DNA of 64,000 nt. Source: Chryseobacterium sp. KACC 21268 (GTDB lineage: Bacteria; Bacteroidota; Bacteroidia; Flavobacteriales; Weeksellaceae). The stretch spans positions 62,001 to 126,000 of the forward strand of contig CP117875.1 in assembly GCA_028736075.1 (NCBI GenBank). Reading direction: 5' to 3'. Below are positions 45,519-52,910 of this stretch, piece after piece. The translations under genes were made by a program, and so were the position numbers. Every line of letters starts with the position of its first letter. Position 1 is the stretch's first letter. The notes beneath the pieces were generated by a model, which was not told the DNA's origin, searched no databases, and saw nothing but the letters and a program-made list of their open reading frames with translations.

Positions 45519-46414
45519 TTAATAGTTCTAATCATAGTTATTAGTGTATTCTTAAGGACAATCGCATCATGAGACAGGAGTTTATCATCCTCTTCAACAT
45601 AATTAATAACTAAAGAATAAAAAGTAAAATCAAAAGCCTCTTCCGCCTCTTTTCTTGTTTCTCCCCACACATTTATATTTAAATCATCGAAACCAATAAA
45701 ATATAAATCATCTTTAAATTCGACATTACAATGGATGGTATCGTTTAAGAAAATGAGTTTATCCTGTGTTGTTATTCTGTCTATACTGTATGGATAGGTC
45801 TTATGTTCCAATTCTGCACTATAAATAATATCTTTTTTAGATATTGTTTTTAAATCTTTTGATTGAACATAAATCTGGAATAATTTATCAGAATCCTCTT
45901 TAACCTCTTTCTTCTTAGTGGGCTTGAAATAAGTAGCAAAACTTTGAGTAGGCTTTTTAACTTTTCTCTCCCCGGCATCAGTTTTAACCTTGAGACTATA
46001 ATCTTTACTGGTCGCTGAAAAAATTGGATTAAATATCGCGTATAATTCTTCTTTATTGTATTTATGAATTAACTCTTGCAATTGACCGTAATTATCCACG
46101 TCAGTATCGAGTACATCATCTTTATAGCTTTCAAAATAAGAAAAATTAGAATAATCCGATGGTGCAAGACTATTATGATAGCTATTGAATTCCGTATTCA
46201 CAACTAACAACTTAGCTTCCGTAACAGCTTTACTAATCTCTTCTGGTGACTTTTCCTCCGCCTTTAGTTTGACTGCTATAAAATTTTTATACGATGAAAT
46301 ATAGGCATTAAGAACCTTTACAACATCATCTGCGCTAGCCGAGTGAATACTATTATTTGGATCAATAGTAATATCGAAAGCCATGTCGCGCAATTCTTTA
46401 AGATCTGTTTTCAT
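45515..46414 (-). CDS. HicB-like long antitoxin candidate, 299 aa
   Basis: The protein is far longer than typical HicB (about 70-140 aa). Residues ~1-165 are helical and unlike anything I recognise. A basic linker (GERKVKKPTQSFATYFKPTKKKEVKED) follows. The last ~85 residues (HCNVEFKDDLYFIGFDDLNINVWGETRKEAEEAFDFTF...) resemble a HicB partial RNase H fold with its W/G-x-T-xxEA pattern. It precedes and overlaps the HicA-like gene. A -7 box lies 17 nt upstream. The antitoxin role is inferred from the partner. Confidence 0.5.
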   Translation of the reverse strand: MKTDLKELRDMAFDITIDPNNSIHSASADDVVKVLNAYISSYKNFIAVKLKAEEKSPEEISKAVTEAKLLVVNTEFNSYHNSLAPSDYSNFSYFESYKDDVLDTDVDNYGQLQELIHKYNKEELYAIFNPIFSATSKDYSLKVKTDAGERKVKKPTQSFATYFKPTKKKEVKEDSDKLFQIYVQSKDLKTISKKDIIYSAELEHKTYPYSIDRITTQDKLIFLNDTIHCNVEFKDDLYFIGFDDLNINVWGETRKEAEEAFDFTFYSLVINYVEEDDKLLSHDAIVLKNTLITMIRTIK

Positions 46415-46431
46415 AGCGAAGCAAATATATA

Positions 46432-46439
46432 ACTTTTTA
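46432..46439 (-). promoter_or_regulatory. -7 box (TATATTTG) of the HicB-like/HicA-like operon
   Basis: Exact TAnnTTTG on the minus strand, 17 nt before ATG 46414. Confidence 0.5.
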
Positions 46440-46479
46440 AAAACATCGATATTAAAAAATTTTGTTATTAAAAAATAAA

Positions 46480-46914
46480 TTAAGACTTTCTTAAGCTGTA
46501 ATAGACACTTTTTAATAAAAATATAAAAATCAAAACCATTTTTAATAGCAAAATTGAAATAAATGCCAGTACCAGAAAACTAGTTAACGAAAGACTGAAA
46601 TAATATCCAATTAAAATTAGGATTGAAATAGAGCAGATACTTGAAAAAGTTATAATTTCTGGTATAAGCTCATCTATTCTTTCAGTCTTTTCCAAAAATC
46701 CAGAAGTGATAATTAAAACAAGAAAAACGTTTAAAATATACCAGGATAAGCATAAGCAGAAAATCAGAGATAATTGAGCATAGATTGGTATTGTGAAAAA
46801 TGATCTTTTAAATAAAATGAATGGTATAACCCAAAACGGCATCGCAATAAGTAAATTGATTAACTTTCGCTTAATATGATCTTGAAGATAATTGAAAATT
46901 GGAGAGCTGTCCAC
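46480..46914 (-). CDS. Small polytopic membrane protein, unknown
   Basis: A ~144-aa protein with four predicted helices (INLLIAMPFWVIPFILF; LSLIFCLCLSWYILNVFLVLII; IITFSSICSISILILIGYYF; TSFLVLAFISILLLKMVLIFIFLL). The frame extends to a TTG at 46959, but a -7 box at 46935-46942 lies inside that extension, so I favour the GTG at 46914. No family is recognised; YIP1-like or transporter-fragment folds are possible. It is divergent from the 83-aa gene. Confidence 0.5.
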   Translation of the reverse strand: MDSSPIFNYLQDHIKRKLINLLIAMPFWVIPFILFKRSFFTIPIYAQLSLIFCLCLSWYILNVFLVLIITSGFLEKTERIDELIPEIITFSSICSISILILIGYYFSLSLTSFLVLAFISILLLKMVLIFIFLLKSVYYSLRKS

Positions 46915-46934
46915 GATTAATATATTAGTTTGCA

Positions 46935-46942
46935 CAAATATA
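46935..46942 (-). promoter_or_regulatory. -7 box (TATATTTG) of the membrane protein gene
   Basis: Exact TAnnTTTG on the minus strand, 20 nt before the GTG at 46914. Confidence 0.45.
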
Positions 46943-46982
46943 ATGAAAGAACAATTCAATATTAACCTGTTATAAAATTAAC

Positions 46983-46990
46983 TACATTTG
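46983..46990 (+). promoter_or_regulatory. -7 box (TACATTTG) of the 83-aa gene
   Basis: Exact TAnnTTTG, 19 nt before ATG 47010; divergent from the box at 46935-46942. Confidence 0.5.
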
Positions 46991-47009
46991 GATATCAAAA
47001 ATTAACTAC

Positions 47010-47261
47010 ATGATAATAAAACTCAAAAGCTTAAACAGTGAAAAGGTTCACCTATTAAAATTTAAGGACGTGGATTCATACAAAGAATTCTATCGTCAGA
47101 TGTTAACTGCCTTAGTTGATCCAAGCAATACCCAATGTGCAATTTACAAAAGTGATCAGGGAGACAGAATATTTCCTGCTCTTTTTCTAAAAAGTACATA
47201 CATTATAACTTCATCAGTAAGCGGTGCAAGCAGTGAGGATTTAGAAGTTGTAAGCAACTAG
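47010..47261 (+). CDS. Hypothetical protein, 83 aa
   Basis: A small soluble protein without a recognised family. Pattern: MIIKLKSLNSEKVHLLKFKDVDSYKEFYRQML is strand-strand-helix (described as two parts), and FPALFLKSTYIITSSVSGASSEDLEV ends the protein. It resembles short single-domain accessory proteins rather than a fragment, and has a good -7 box. The function is unknown. Confidence 0.5.
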   Translation: MIIKLKSLNSEKVHLLKFKDVDSYKEFYRQMLTALVDPSNTQCAIYKSDQGDRIFPALFLKSTYIITSSVSGASSEDLEVVSN

Positions 47262-47369
47262 ATAATGCCTAAAAGAAATATTACTGTTTAACACTTCATC
47301 ATCGAAACTAAATCAAGCTAATATTTAGTAGTGGTGTTTACATCCTCGAATTCGACATTACCTGAAAAA

Positions 47370-47386
47370 AGCTCCTAATAGGAGCT
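47370..47386 (-). terminator. Intrinsic terminator after the Panacea pair
   Basis: AGCTCC-TAATA-GGAGCT; on the minus strand a T-run (complement of the A-run at 47365-47370) follows. It lies 11 bp beyond the stop at 47397. Confidence 0.65.
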
Positions 47387-47396
47387 CTTATTCTGT

Positions 47397-47918
47397 CTAA
47401 TCAGGTCTGTTAGAAATATCTGGTTTGTTCGGAAATAAATTTTTTATGACTGTAAGATAAAAAATAAGAACAGAAGCAGTAAGAGTGCCACACACAAAAA
47501 TAAATTCTGTCTCGGAGACGCTATAGCTAATTTTAATAGATTTAAAAAATGGCAACCTGAATTCTTTAAGACCATGTAAAATTATAAAGAATGCTATGAA
47601 TATTGCCCAAATAGAAGAAAACCAAAATGCTTTTTTAGCATTTTCTTTTCTTAATCTTCTTTCGTTTTTACTATCCTTAAATTTAGATTTATTCTCGTTA
47701 ATTTGTGTCTTTCGCTTGAGTCTAAATTCATAATATTTTAATCGAAACTCTTCATGTTTTAGAAAAACATCTATATCATTCATTTCTCCTCCAAAAAGAG
47801 CAATTTTTTCTTTTTTCGATTTTATATCGGAAGTTGAAGATGGCTCTACTTCGGGACTATAATTATCAAAAAAAAACTTAAAATCTAAATCTTCAGATGG
47901 GTCATCTTCCACGCTCAT
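47397..47918 (-). CDS. Two-helix membrane protein paired with a Panacea antitoxin
   Basis: A 173-aa protein. An acidic N-terminus and a highly charged helix (FRLKYYEFRLKRKTQINENK and KNERRLRKENAKKAF) precede two membrane helices (AFWFSSIWAIFIAFFIILHGL and FIFVCGTLTASVLIFYLTVI). It starts inside the Panacea gene (17-bp overlap), so the two are coupled. Known Panacea systems include membrane-active toxins, so this is a toxin candidate; its sequence is not one I recognise. ATG 47918 is used; a TTG one codon earlier is possible. Confidence 0.6.
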   Translation of the reverse strand: MSVEDDPSEDLDFKFFFDNYSPEVEPSSTSDIKSKKEKIALFGGEMNDIDVFLKHEEFRLKYYEFRLKRKTQINENKSKFKDSKNERRLRKENAKKAFWFSSIWAIFIAFFIILHGLKEFRLPFFKSIKISYSVSETEFIFVCGTLTASVLIFYLTVIKNLFPNKPDISNRPD

Positions 47919-48363
47919 CAATTAATTTTTTGTAATGATTTCTAATAATATCATTACTAATCACTTTATGATACATATTTGGGTCAAAAGCTTCACTCCA
48001 AGGAGTTTCACTCATGTGAGTCATACTTGACAACTCCAATCCGGAGTAATTCTTATAAGTATTCCATATTGATTTTATAAAGTTCTGATCAATGTCGCTT
48101 AATTTATTCTCTGTATAAAGATCGATGATTTCAAGATCAACATTTCTATACCCAAATCTTTTAGTTACATGATAGAGTTCTGGAACAACAGGACCATACT
48201 TCCAAGCTTGAACATTATTTTCAATAAGTGGCTTGTCATAAAAGCCTAAATACCATCCATGAGCAATATAAGTTAACTTCAAAAGCTTCATTGGCTCAAT
48301 GCCAAATCCTTCTTCATTAGCAAACTTTAAAAATTGTTTAGCAATATCAAAGCAGTTATACAT
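47902..48363 (-). CDS. Panacea domain (DUF4065/SocA-like) antitoxin
   Basis: A 153-aa protein made almost entirely of the Panacea fold. MKLLKLTYIAHGWYLGFYDKPLIENNVQAWKYGPVVPELYH is the family signature (in parts: KLTYIAHGWYL; AWKYGPVVPELY). LELSSMTHMSETPWSEAF matches the C-terminal Panacea motif L..lTH...pW. Panacea proteins neutralise very diverse toxins by direct binding (established for the family). Its gene is first in the pair. Confidence 0.88.
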   Translation of the reverse strand: MYNCFDIAKQFLKFANEEGFGIEPMKLLKLTYIAHGWYLGFYDKPLIENNVQAWKYGPVVPELYHVTKRFGYRNVDLEIIDLYTENKLSDIDQNFIKSIWNTYKNYSGLELSSMTHMSETPWSEAFDPNMYHKVISNDIIRNHYKKLIDERGR

Positions 48364-48418
48364 AGATTTGTTTTTACGGAGGTAAGTTACACTTTTTTAT
48401 TGAAATTCAAAAAGTCGG

Positions 48419-48426
48419 CAAAAGTA
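48419..48426 (-). promoter_or_regulatory. -7 box (TACTTTTG) upstream of the Panacea gene
   Basis: Exact TAnnTTTG on the minus strand, 55 nt before the start; the longer leader makes this less certain. Confidence 0.35.
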
Positions 48427-48977
48427 AAATGTTTTTTTTGACTGACAAAATATTTAAATACAAAACTATTAACATTAAACGTTAAAACAGCAAATTTATT
48501 TGTAGTTCGATGGATTTTACAAAATCCTAGAAATAATCGATTTCAATTCTAATCCTAATGTGTCGCCAAAATCTCTATTTTTAGGATTTGCTCAACACCA
48601 TAATCATTAACCAAGAAAACAACTTCGATAACTGTGTGAGAAAAAAAACGAACGAGCTAAAAGGTAAGGATAGTTTTGACAATAGACCAATCGAAGATTT
48701 TAGTCAGTCATTATGCGCGCGTAAACTTCTTTATAAGATTTTTTTGGAAGTCACAATACGTATACAGAAATATTATAATGCGCTGTAAAATAAATTAATT
48801 CATATATCAGACTTGGTGTCGAAGTAAAATATTTTAAATTGTAGTTACTCCATATTTGCAAAATGTGCTTACGATTGCAAGAAGGAATTGCATTTTTTTG
48901 TCAGATTTAGTTCTAATAATAATCTTAAAAATTATTAATGTGAATAATGTTGCTTTCTATTACAATAATCTTTTAAA
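48427..48977. other. Gap, no supported gene
   Basis: 551 bp of AT-rich DNA. A 66-codon plus-strand frame at 48588-48788 has no family features or promoter box and is not annotated as a gene. Confidence 0.4.
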
Positions 48978-49136
48978 CTAATTATCAAAATATTTTAGAA
49001 TAACACTCTCTGTAAGAAAATAGAGAAATTCCATAATCAATTCTGCTTCCTCTTTGGTGATAATCATACCATCGCTTCTAAAGTGCTCGATCACCTCCTC
49101 TATGGGTATTTTTTTTATTTCTTTTAATTGAGACAT
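48978..49136 (-). CDS. Small protein, 52 aa
   Basis: A short gene starting with ATG at 49136: MSQLKEIKKIPIEEVIEHF, then RSDGMIITKEEAELIMEFLYFLTESVILKYF. The pattern G-[MI]-x-[IV]-[TS]-x-EEA-x-x-[IV]-[ML]-x-FLYxL is, from memory, a common type of tiny protein in Bacteroidota mobile elements, of unknown function. It lies 72 bp downstream of the 530-aa gene in the same direction and may be the last gene of that operon. Confidence 0.6.
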   Translation of the reverse strand: MSQLKEIKKIPIEEVIEHFRSDGMIITKEEAELIMEFLYFLTESVILKYFDN

Positions 49137-49208
49137 ATATTTAGATGTTTAAGTTTAATCCAAAATTCTATGATTATGGATTATAATAATAAATCCGAAA
49201 ATTAACTT

Positions 49209-50801
49209 TCAACGAATTTTTGATGATATTTTTTGTAAATTTTTTATTAGTTTTTCGACAATTACTTTCATTTGAGTCACCTCTTCTTTTTTCAAATTTG
49301 TAATATGGTGATGAAGAACCATATGGTAGTCTAGATACGGAAAGAACTTAGTCCAGAACTCTTCGAATAGATAATTGTACTTTCGCAATTCAGGATCTGC
49401 AAACTCACATAGTCGCCACAAACTGTAATTGGATAAATAATTCGGCATATAGCAAAGCTTTGCATAAATATATGTTCTGCAAAATGAAAGAAAAAACAGT
49501 GTAAAAAAGTATGGTAGACCCTGATAATTTTCTTTCTCATCTTCCGCTAGTGCAAGGAATTGTTTAGAAAATTTCGTGGTCGCTTCAAAGTAATAGTCAA
49601 GATCAGCATAGGTCTGATTATGTGGATATTCCCAATGAGGCTCCGGATGAAACGGATGAGATTGGTAAATTTTATTTTTGCTTTGAATAACATTTGCAAA
49701 GAAACTTTGATAAAAGTACAGATTCTTCTGAATCCAATATCGGTCGTGGCTGATCAAAACAAAATCAGACTGATCACCATTGTGACTTTTAAGTGACTGT
49801 GTTATGGATTTCAATTTATCATTACCAATATTAAGACCTAGCAACAGTAAGTAATAAGTTGTATTAAAACCGTATACAGCTTTGTGGAAGATATAGATTT
49901 CTTCAACCTCGATTGACTTTACAATTACTTCCACAGCCATATCTAGAACCTCATCTTTATCGTTTGCCTCTGCTGTTTCATTAATGTCTTCCTTGTCAGA
50001 ACATCCTATTTTTATCATTTTCTTTAATTGATGCAAACGTTTTTCAATCATTCCGGAAAGACTATCCTCAGCTATACTGAACGCTTCGAACATTTCATTT
50101 TTAAAAAATAGATCATCTTTTGATGCTTCTCTAGCTTTCCCAATTAAATGAATTAGGTAATATTCGCTTCGGCTTTGAGAGACGAAATGGCTTTTTATTT
50201 CTGGAATATGTTTTGAAAGGTTCGTTATTCTTTCGTTCAGATTTTCTGAATTGAAACCATTTCCAGTATATAATTCTTCCAAGTATCCCAGATCATACTT
50301 AAAAACATTTTCATAAGCCAACAAGGCACTTACTGATGATTCGTCAGTGACAAATCCTCTGACCTGTGTTAATAAAAGATCGTGATCGTGAAACAGAGAA
50401 TCTTTATAGTCTTCAAACTTTTTACTGAATTTTTTCCAATTCCTTTTAATAGTCAATGCTTTTCCATAATCAGCATTTTGATAAATAATTGCTGATGGTC
50501 TACAATAAAGCTCAATGAAAGGATCTCCTAAAGAAAATCTATGGTGGATTTCTGAAGAATAAAACACACAGACTTTGACTTTGTACTCTTTAAAAACTTT
50601 ATCTACCCATTTTTTTCGCATTAACTCATCAACATCCTTTTTGTGTTCCACCAGAATTATGAGATGAGCGTAGCCTGAATCATCAGTCTGATTGAAGAAT
50701 ATCTGAATCATAAGATAATGTTGTCTGAAAAGTTGATTGATTGAAATATCTAAAAATTCGTGACCAATCTGTGTAAATTGAAATTGATTTGAAGTTTTCA
50801 T
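49209..50801 (-). CDS. Unrecognised 530-aa protein, possible degenerate nucleotidyltransferase/HEPN architecture
   Basis: No confident family. The N-terminus has an alpha/beta pattern: YAHLIILVEHKKDVDELM, VKVCVFYSSEIHHRF, GDPFIELYCRPSAIIYQNA, reminiscent of the second half of minimal nucleotidyltransferase domains, which end with a bulky-acidic-YxxxIIxx segment. A similar succession (VEEIYIFHKAVYG, FVLISHDRYWIQ, YQSFFANVIQSKNKIYQ) recurs near residues 300-375, hinting at an internal duplication. RSEYYLIH (near 215) fits the loose HEPN Rx4-6H pattern. The rest is helical. It overlaps the 215-aa gene by 4 bp. The function is unknown. Confidence 0.75.
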   Translation of the reverse strand: MKTSNQFQFTQIGHEFLDISINQLFRQHYLMIQIFFNQTDDSGYAHLIILVEHKKDVDELMRKKWVDKVFKEYKVKVCVFYSSEIHHRFSLGDPFIELYCRPSAIIYQNADYGKALTIKRNWKKFSKKFEDYKDSLFHDHDLLLTQVRGFVTDESSVSALLAYENVFKYDLGYLEELYTGNGFNSENLNERITNLSKHIPEIKSHFVSQSRSEYYLIHLIGKAREASKDDLFFKNEMFEAFSIAEDSLSGMIEKRLHQLKKMIKIGCSDKEDINETAEANDKDEVLDMAVEVIVKSIEVEEIYIFHKAVYGFNTTYYLLLLGLNIGNDKLKSITQSLKSHNGDQSDFVLISHDRYWIQKNLYFYQSFFANVIQSKNKIYQSHPFHPEPHWEYPHNQTYADLDYYFEATTKFSKQFLALAEDEKENYQGLPYFFTLFFLSFCRTYIYAKLCYMPNYLSNYSLWRLCEFADPELRKYNYLFEEFWTKFFPYLDYHMVLHHHITNLKKEEVTQMKVIVEKLIKNLQKISSKIR

Positions 50802-51445
50802 TGTAATGGCTTTTTGCTCTTGTGATTTTCATCATTAAAATAAAAGTAAACAGATTCTAAGAATAATCGCATCACTGCAAACCACGCCATCAGATCAATG
50901 TGTTCTTTCAACTCTCCATCATTTTCAAGATGAAGGATATCTTCGTTTGCGAAATTCTTGTTTCCTATTTTTTGCTGAAATGCCGTATAGTATTCAACAC
51001 CTACTATAGAAATTATACTGTAAAGCAAATATTCTAAAAGATCATCTAAAACGATAGAACTTATGATATATTCAATTGCTGACACAGCAATATTGTCTTC
51101 TGGGATGTCGCTTAGTGGAATCATTCTTCCTTCATTATCCAAAAGTTCTGAGCTGAAGGCGATCAATGCCAGCAGGCAGGACATTGTTGCTGCTGTCTTG
51201 GTATCAAGCCGGCTTGCCTTCAGGACTTCAATGTTTCCATAGAGCAGATCTTTGAGGTCATAATTCTGTATGAAATCTTCATAATGGTCTAAAAGTCTGT
51301 CAATCTCAGGATTTTCTAATTTTTGAATTAGTTTGAATATCCCGTCTATCAATTCTTCTCTCTGTCGTTTCTCCAAAAGTATTGGAAAAGTAATTTGCGT
51401 TTGATCAATATTTGTGATCAAACGGCTTTCAGTTTTCTTTTTCAT
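50798..51445 (-). CDS. Unrecognised 215-aa helical protein
   Basis: Almost all-helical, acidic: REELIDGIFKLIQKLENPEIDRLL, YDLKDLLYGNIEVLKASRLDTKTAATMSCLLALIAF, AIEYIISSIVLDDLLEYLLYSIISIV, and a C-terminal LMAWFAVMRLFLESVYFYF (each read separately). There is no signal peptide. The hydrophobic stretches are amphipathic rather than clear membrane helices. Its stop overlaps the start of the 530-aa gene (ATGA), so the two proteins are probably made in fixed ratio and may form a complex. No family is recognised. Confidence 0.72.
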   Translation of the reverse strand: MKKKTESRLITNIDQTQITFPILLEKRQREELIDGIFKLIQKLENPEIDRLLDHYEDFIQNYDLKDLLYGNIEVLKASRLDTKTAATMSCLLALIAFSSELLDNEGRMIPLSDIPEDNIAVSAIEYIISSIVLDDLLEYLLYSIISIVGVEYYTAFQQKIGNKNFANEDILHLENDGELKEHIDLMAWFAVMRLFLESVYFYFNDENHKSKKPLQ

Positions 51446-51532
51446 ATCGATTTTTTAGTTACATAAAGTTGGGAAAGCACGAAAGCCTATTCAAGTTTGA
51501 AAGTGTATAAATTATCCGAAAGAGATCATATC

Positions 51533-52066
51533 TTACTTTTTGATCTTTTCAATCCCACGTTCACGAATGATTTGCGCGGCATCCAGCATTTTGTTTAGGT
51601 GGATAAAAAGAGTGATGATATTCGCTTCCGGTTCATCTGAATATGCACCTAAAGAGAAATATATAATTTGTGTATTGAAATACTCAAACTCCTGTAAAGT
51701 AAATTCTTTAAAAGCCTTCTGGAAAACAAGAAATGGATTGTCATACTCTTCATTGGAAAGTGAGCCCTGTAATAATCTGGATGTATACTCCGGAGGATCA
51801 TTCAATTTCCATCTTTTATTTTTGAATTGTAATAGATAACTTGCTCTTATAAATGAGCGCATACATAGGTAATAGTGAAAGACGAGCGAAGGATCATCCT
51901 TCATCAGAACTTCACATTTCGTAGAATAATTTATGATATCAAACAATCTATCTTTGACGGCAGATAGGTAATCCATTTCAAAGAATGCATCAATTAAGGA
52001 CAAACAAGTATGTTTTCTGTAGCTGTCCCAGAACTCAGCTTCAAAGTCTATCTTTTTCTTGTTCAT
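51533..52066 (-). CDS. Unrecognised 177-aa helical protein
   Basis: A soluble, mostly helical protein: FEAEFWDSYRKHTCLSLIDAFF, LSAVKDRLFDIINYSTKCEVLM, LVFHYYLCMRSFIRASYLLQF, EFEYFNTQIIYFSLGAYS and a final LNKMLDAAQIIRERGIEKIKK. It lies 87 bp upstream of the 215-aa gene in the same direction and is the first gene of the three- or four-gene operon. It is divergent from the XRE regulator at 52242. A HEPN-like four-helix bundle is possible, but no Rx4-6H is clear. Confidence 0.72.
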   Translation of the reverse strand: MNKKKIDFEAEFWDSYRKHTCLSLIDAFFEMDYLSAVKDRLFDIINYSTKCEVLMKDDPSLVFHYYLCMRSFIRASYLLQFKNKRWKLNDPPEYTSRLLQGSLSNEEYDNPFLVFQKAFKEFTLQEFEYFNTQIIYFSLGAYSDEPEANIITLFIHLNKMLDAAQIIRERGIEKIKK

Positions 52067-52241
52067 AATAAGTATATTTTATTGATACGAATTACTACTC
52101 TCAAAAGTGGATAAACAATATTGAAATTGGATATTATATCTACTGAAATGGATATTTTACAGGATAATTTTTTAACTTTACAATTCAGACGATTTAATAG
52201 AAATGGCTTTATCTTTAAGCCTTTAAAATTTGATAACCGCT

Positions 52242-52649
52242 ATGGAACAGAAAATACATCAGGGAAGAAATGTAAAACGCTTTAGAGAAATGCTTGGGAT
52301 AAAGCAGGAAGCATTAGCTTTTGACTTAGGTGATGATTGGAACCAAAAGAAAATTTCTTTGCTTGAACAAAAAGAAGAAATAGATGAAAATTTGCTCAAG
52401 GCAATATCTCAGGCTTTGAAGATTCCTGTTGAAGCTTTCCAAAATTTTGATGAGGAGCAGGCAATCAATATTATTTCTAATACTTTTGGAGAGCACGCTT
52501 TTAGTAATTCTTTCAATTATGGAACTATCAATTTTCATCCGATAGAAAAATTAGTTTCACTGCACGAGGAAAAGATTGCCCTTTATGAAAGAATGCTGAA
52601 AGAAAAAGATGAAATGATGGATCGGCTTGAAAAGCTTATCAATAAATAA
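52242..52649 (+). CDS. XRE-family helix-turn-helix regulator
   Basis: A 135-aa DNA-binding protein. Residues 8-60 form an HTH_3 domain: GRNVKRFREMLGIKQEALAFDLGDDWNQKKISLLEQKE, with the recognition helix in NQKKISLLEQ, and LLKAISQALKIPVEAFQNF closing it. A C-terminal coiled coil (LVSLHEEKIALYERMLKEKDEMMDRLEKLI) probably gives dimers. ATG 52242 is preferred over the TTG at 52230. It is divergent from the unrecognised operon and may regulate it. A strong terminator follows. Confidence 0.88.
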   Translation: MEQKIHQGRNVKRFREMLGIKQEALAFDLGDDWNQKKISLLEQKEEIDENLLKAISQALKIPVEAFQNFDEEQAINIISNTFGEHAFSNSFNYGTINFHPIEKLVSLHEEKIALYERMLKEKDEMMDRLEKLINK

Positions 52650-52686
52650 AAATATAAGTAATTCGGGATAATTACTTTTTCATAGG

Positions 52687-52715
52687 AAAGGCTCAACTTG
52701 TAGTTGAGCCTTTTT
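52687..52715 (+). terminator. Intrinsic terminator of the XRE gene
   Basis: AAAGGCTCAAC at 52687-52697 pairs with GTTGAGCCTTT at 52703-52713, followed by T-run. Confidence 0.85.
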
Positions 52716-52899
52716 GTTGTAAATCCCCTATATGAAACAAATTAAAAAAAAATTTAGTATTTCGATGAAGAGTAGAACCATACATATAATAATTTACGTT
52801 CTGGTATTGACTAACAAGTGGAAGTGATTAGTTAACAAATTATCTTATAAATTTAAAATCTATAATTTTTGCAAGTATTTCTGGTTTCGTAAATTTTTA

Positions 52900-52907
52900 T
52901 AAATTTG
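52900..52907 (+). promoter_or_regulatory. Possible -7 box (TAAATTTG) before the DUF262 gene
   Basis: Exact TAnnTTTG but only 3 nt before ATG 52911, which would make the mRNA leaderless; the alternative TTG at 52905 would be inside it. Confidence 0.3.
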
Positions 52908-52910
52908 TTT

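Noticed and set aside
48588-48788. 66-codon plus-strand frame
   Set aside because: There is no promoter box, no recognised pattern and weak coding character; left as gap.
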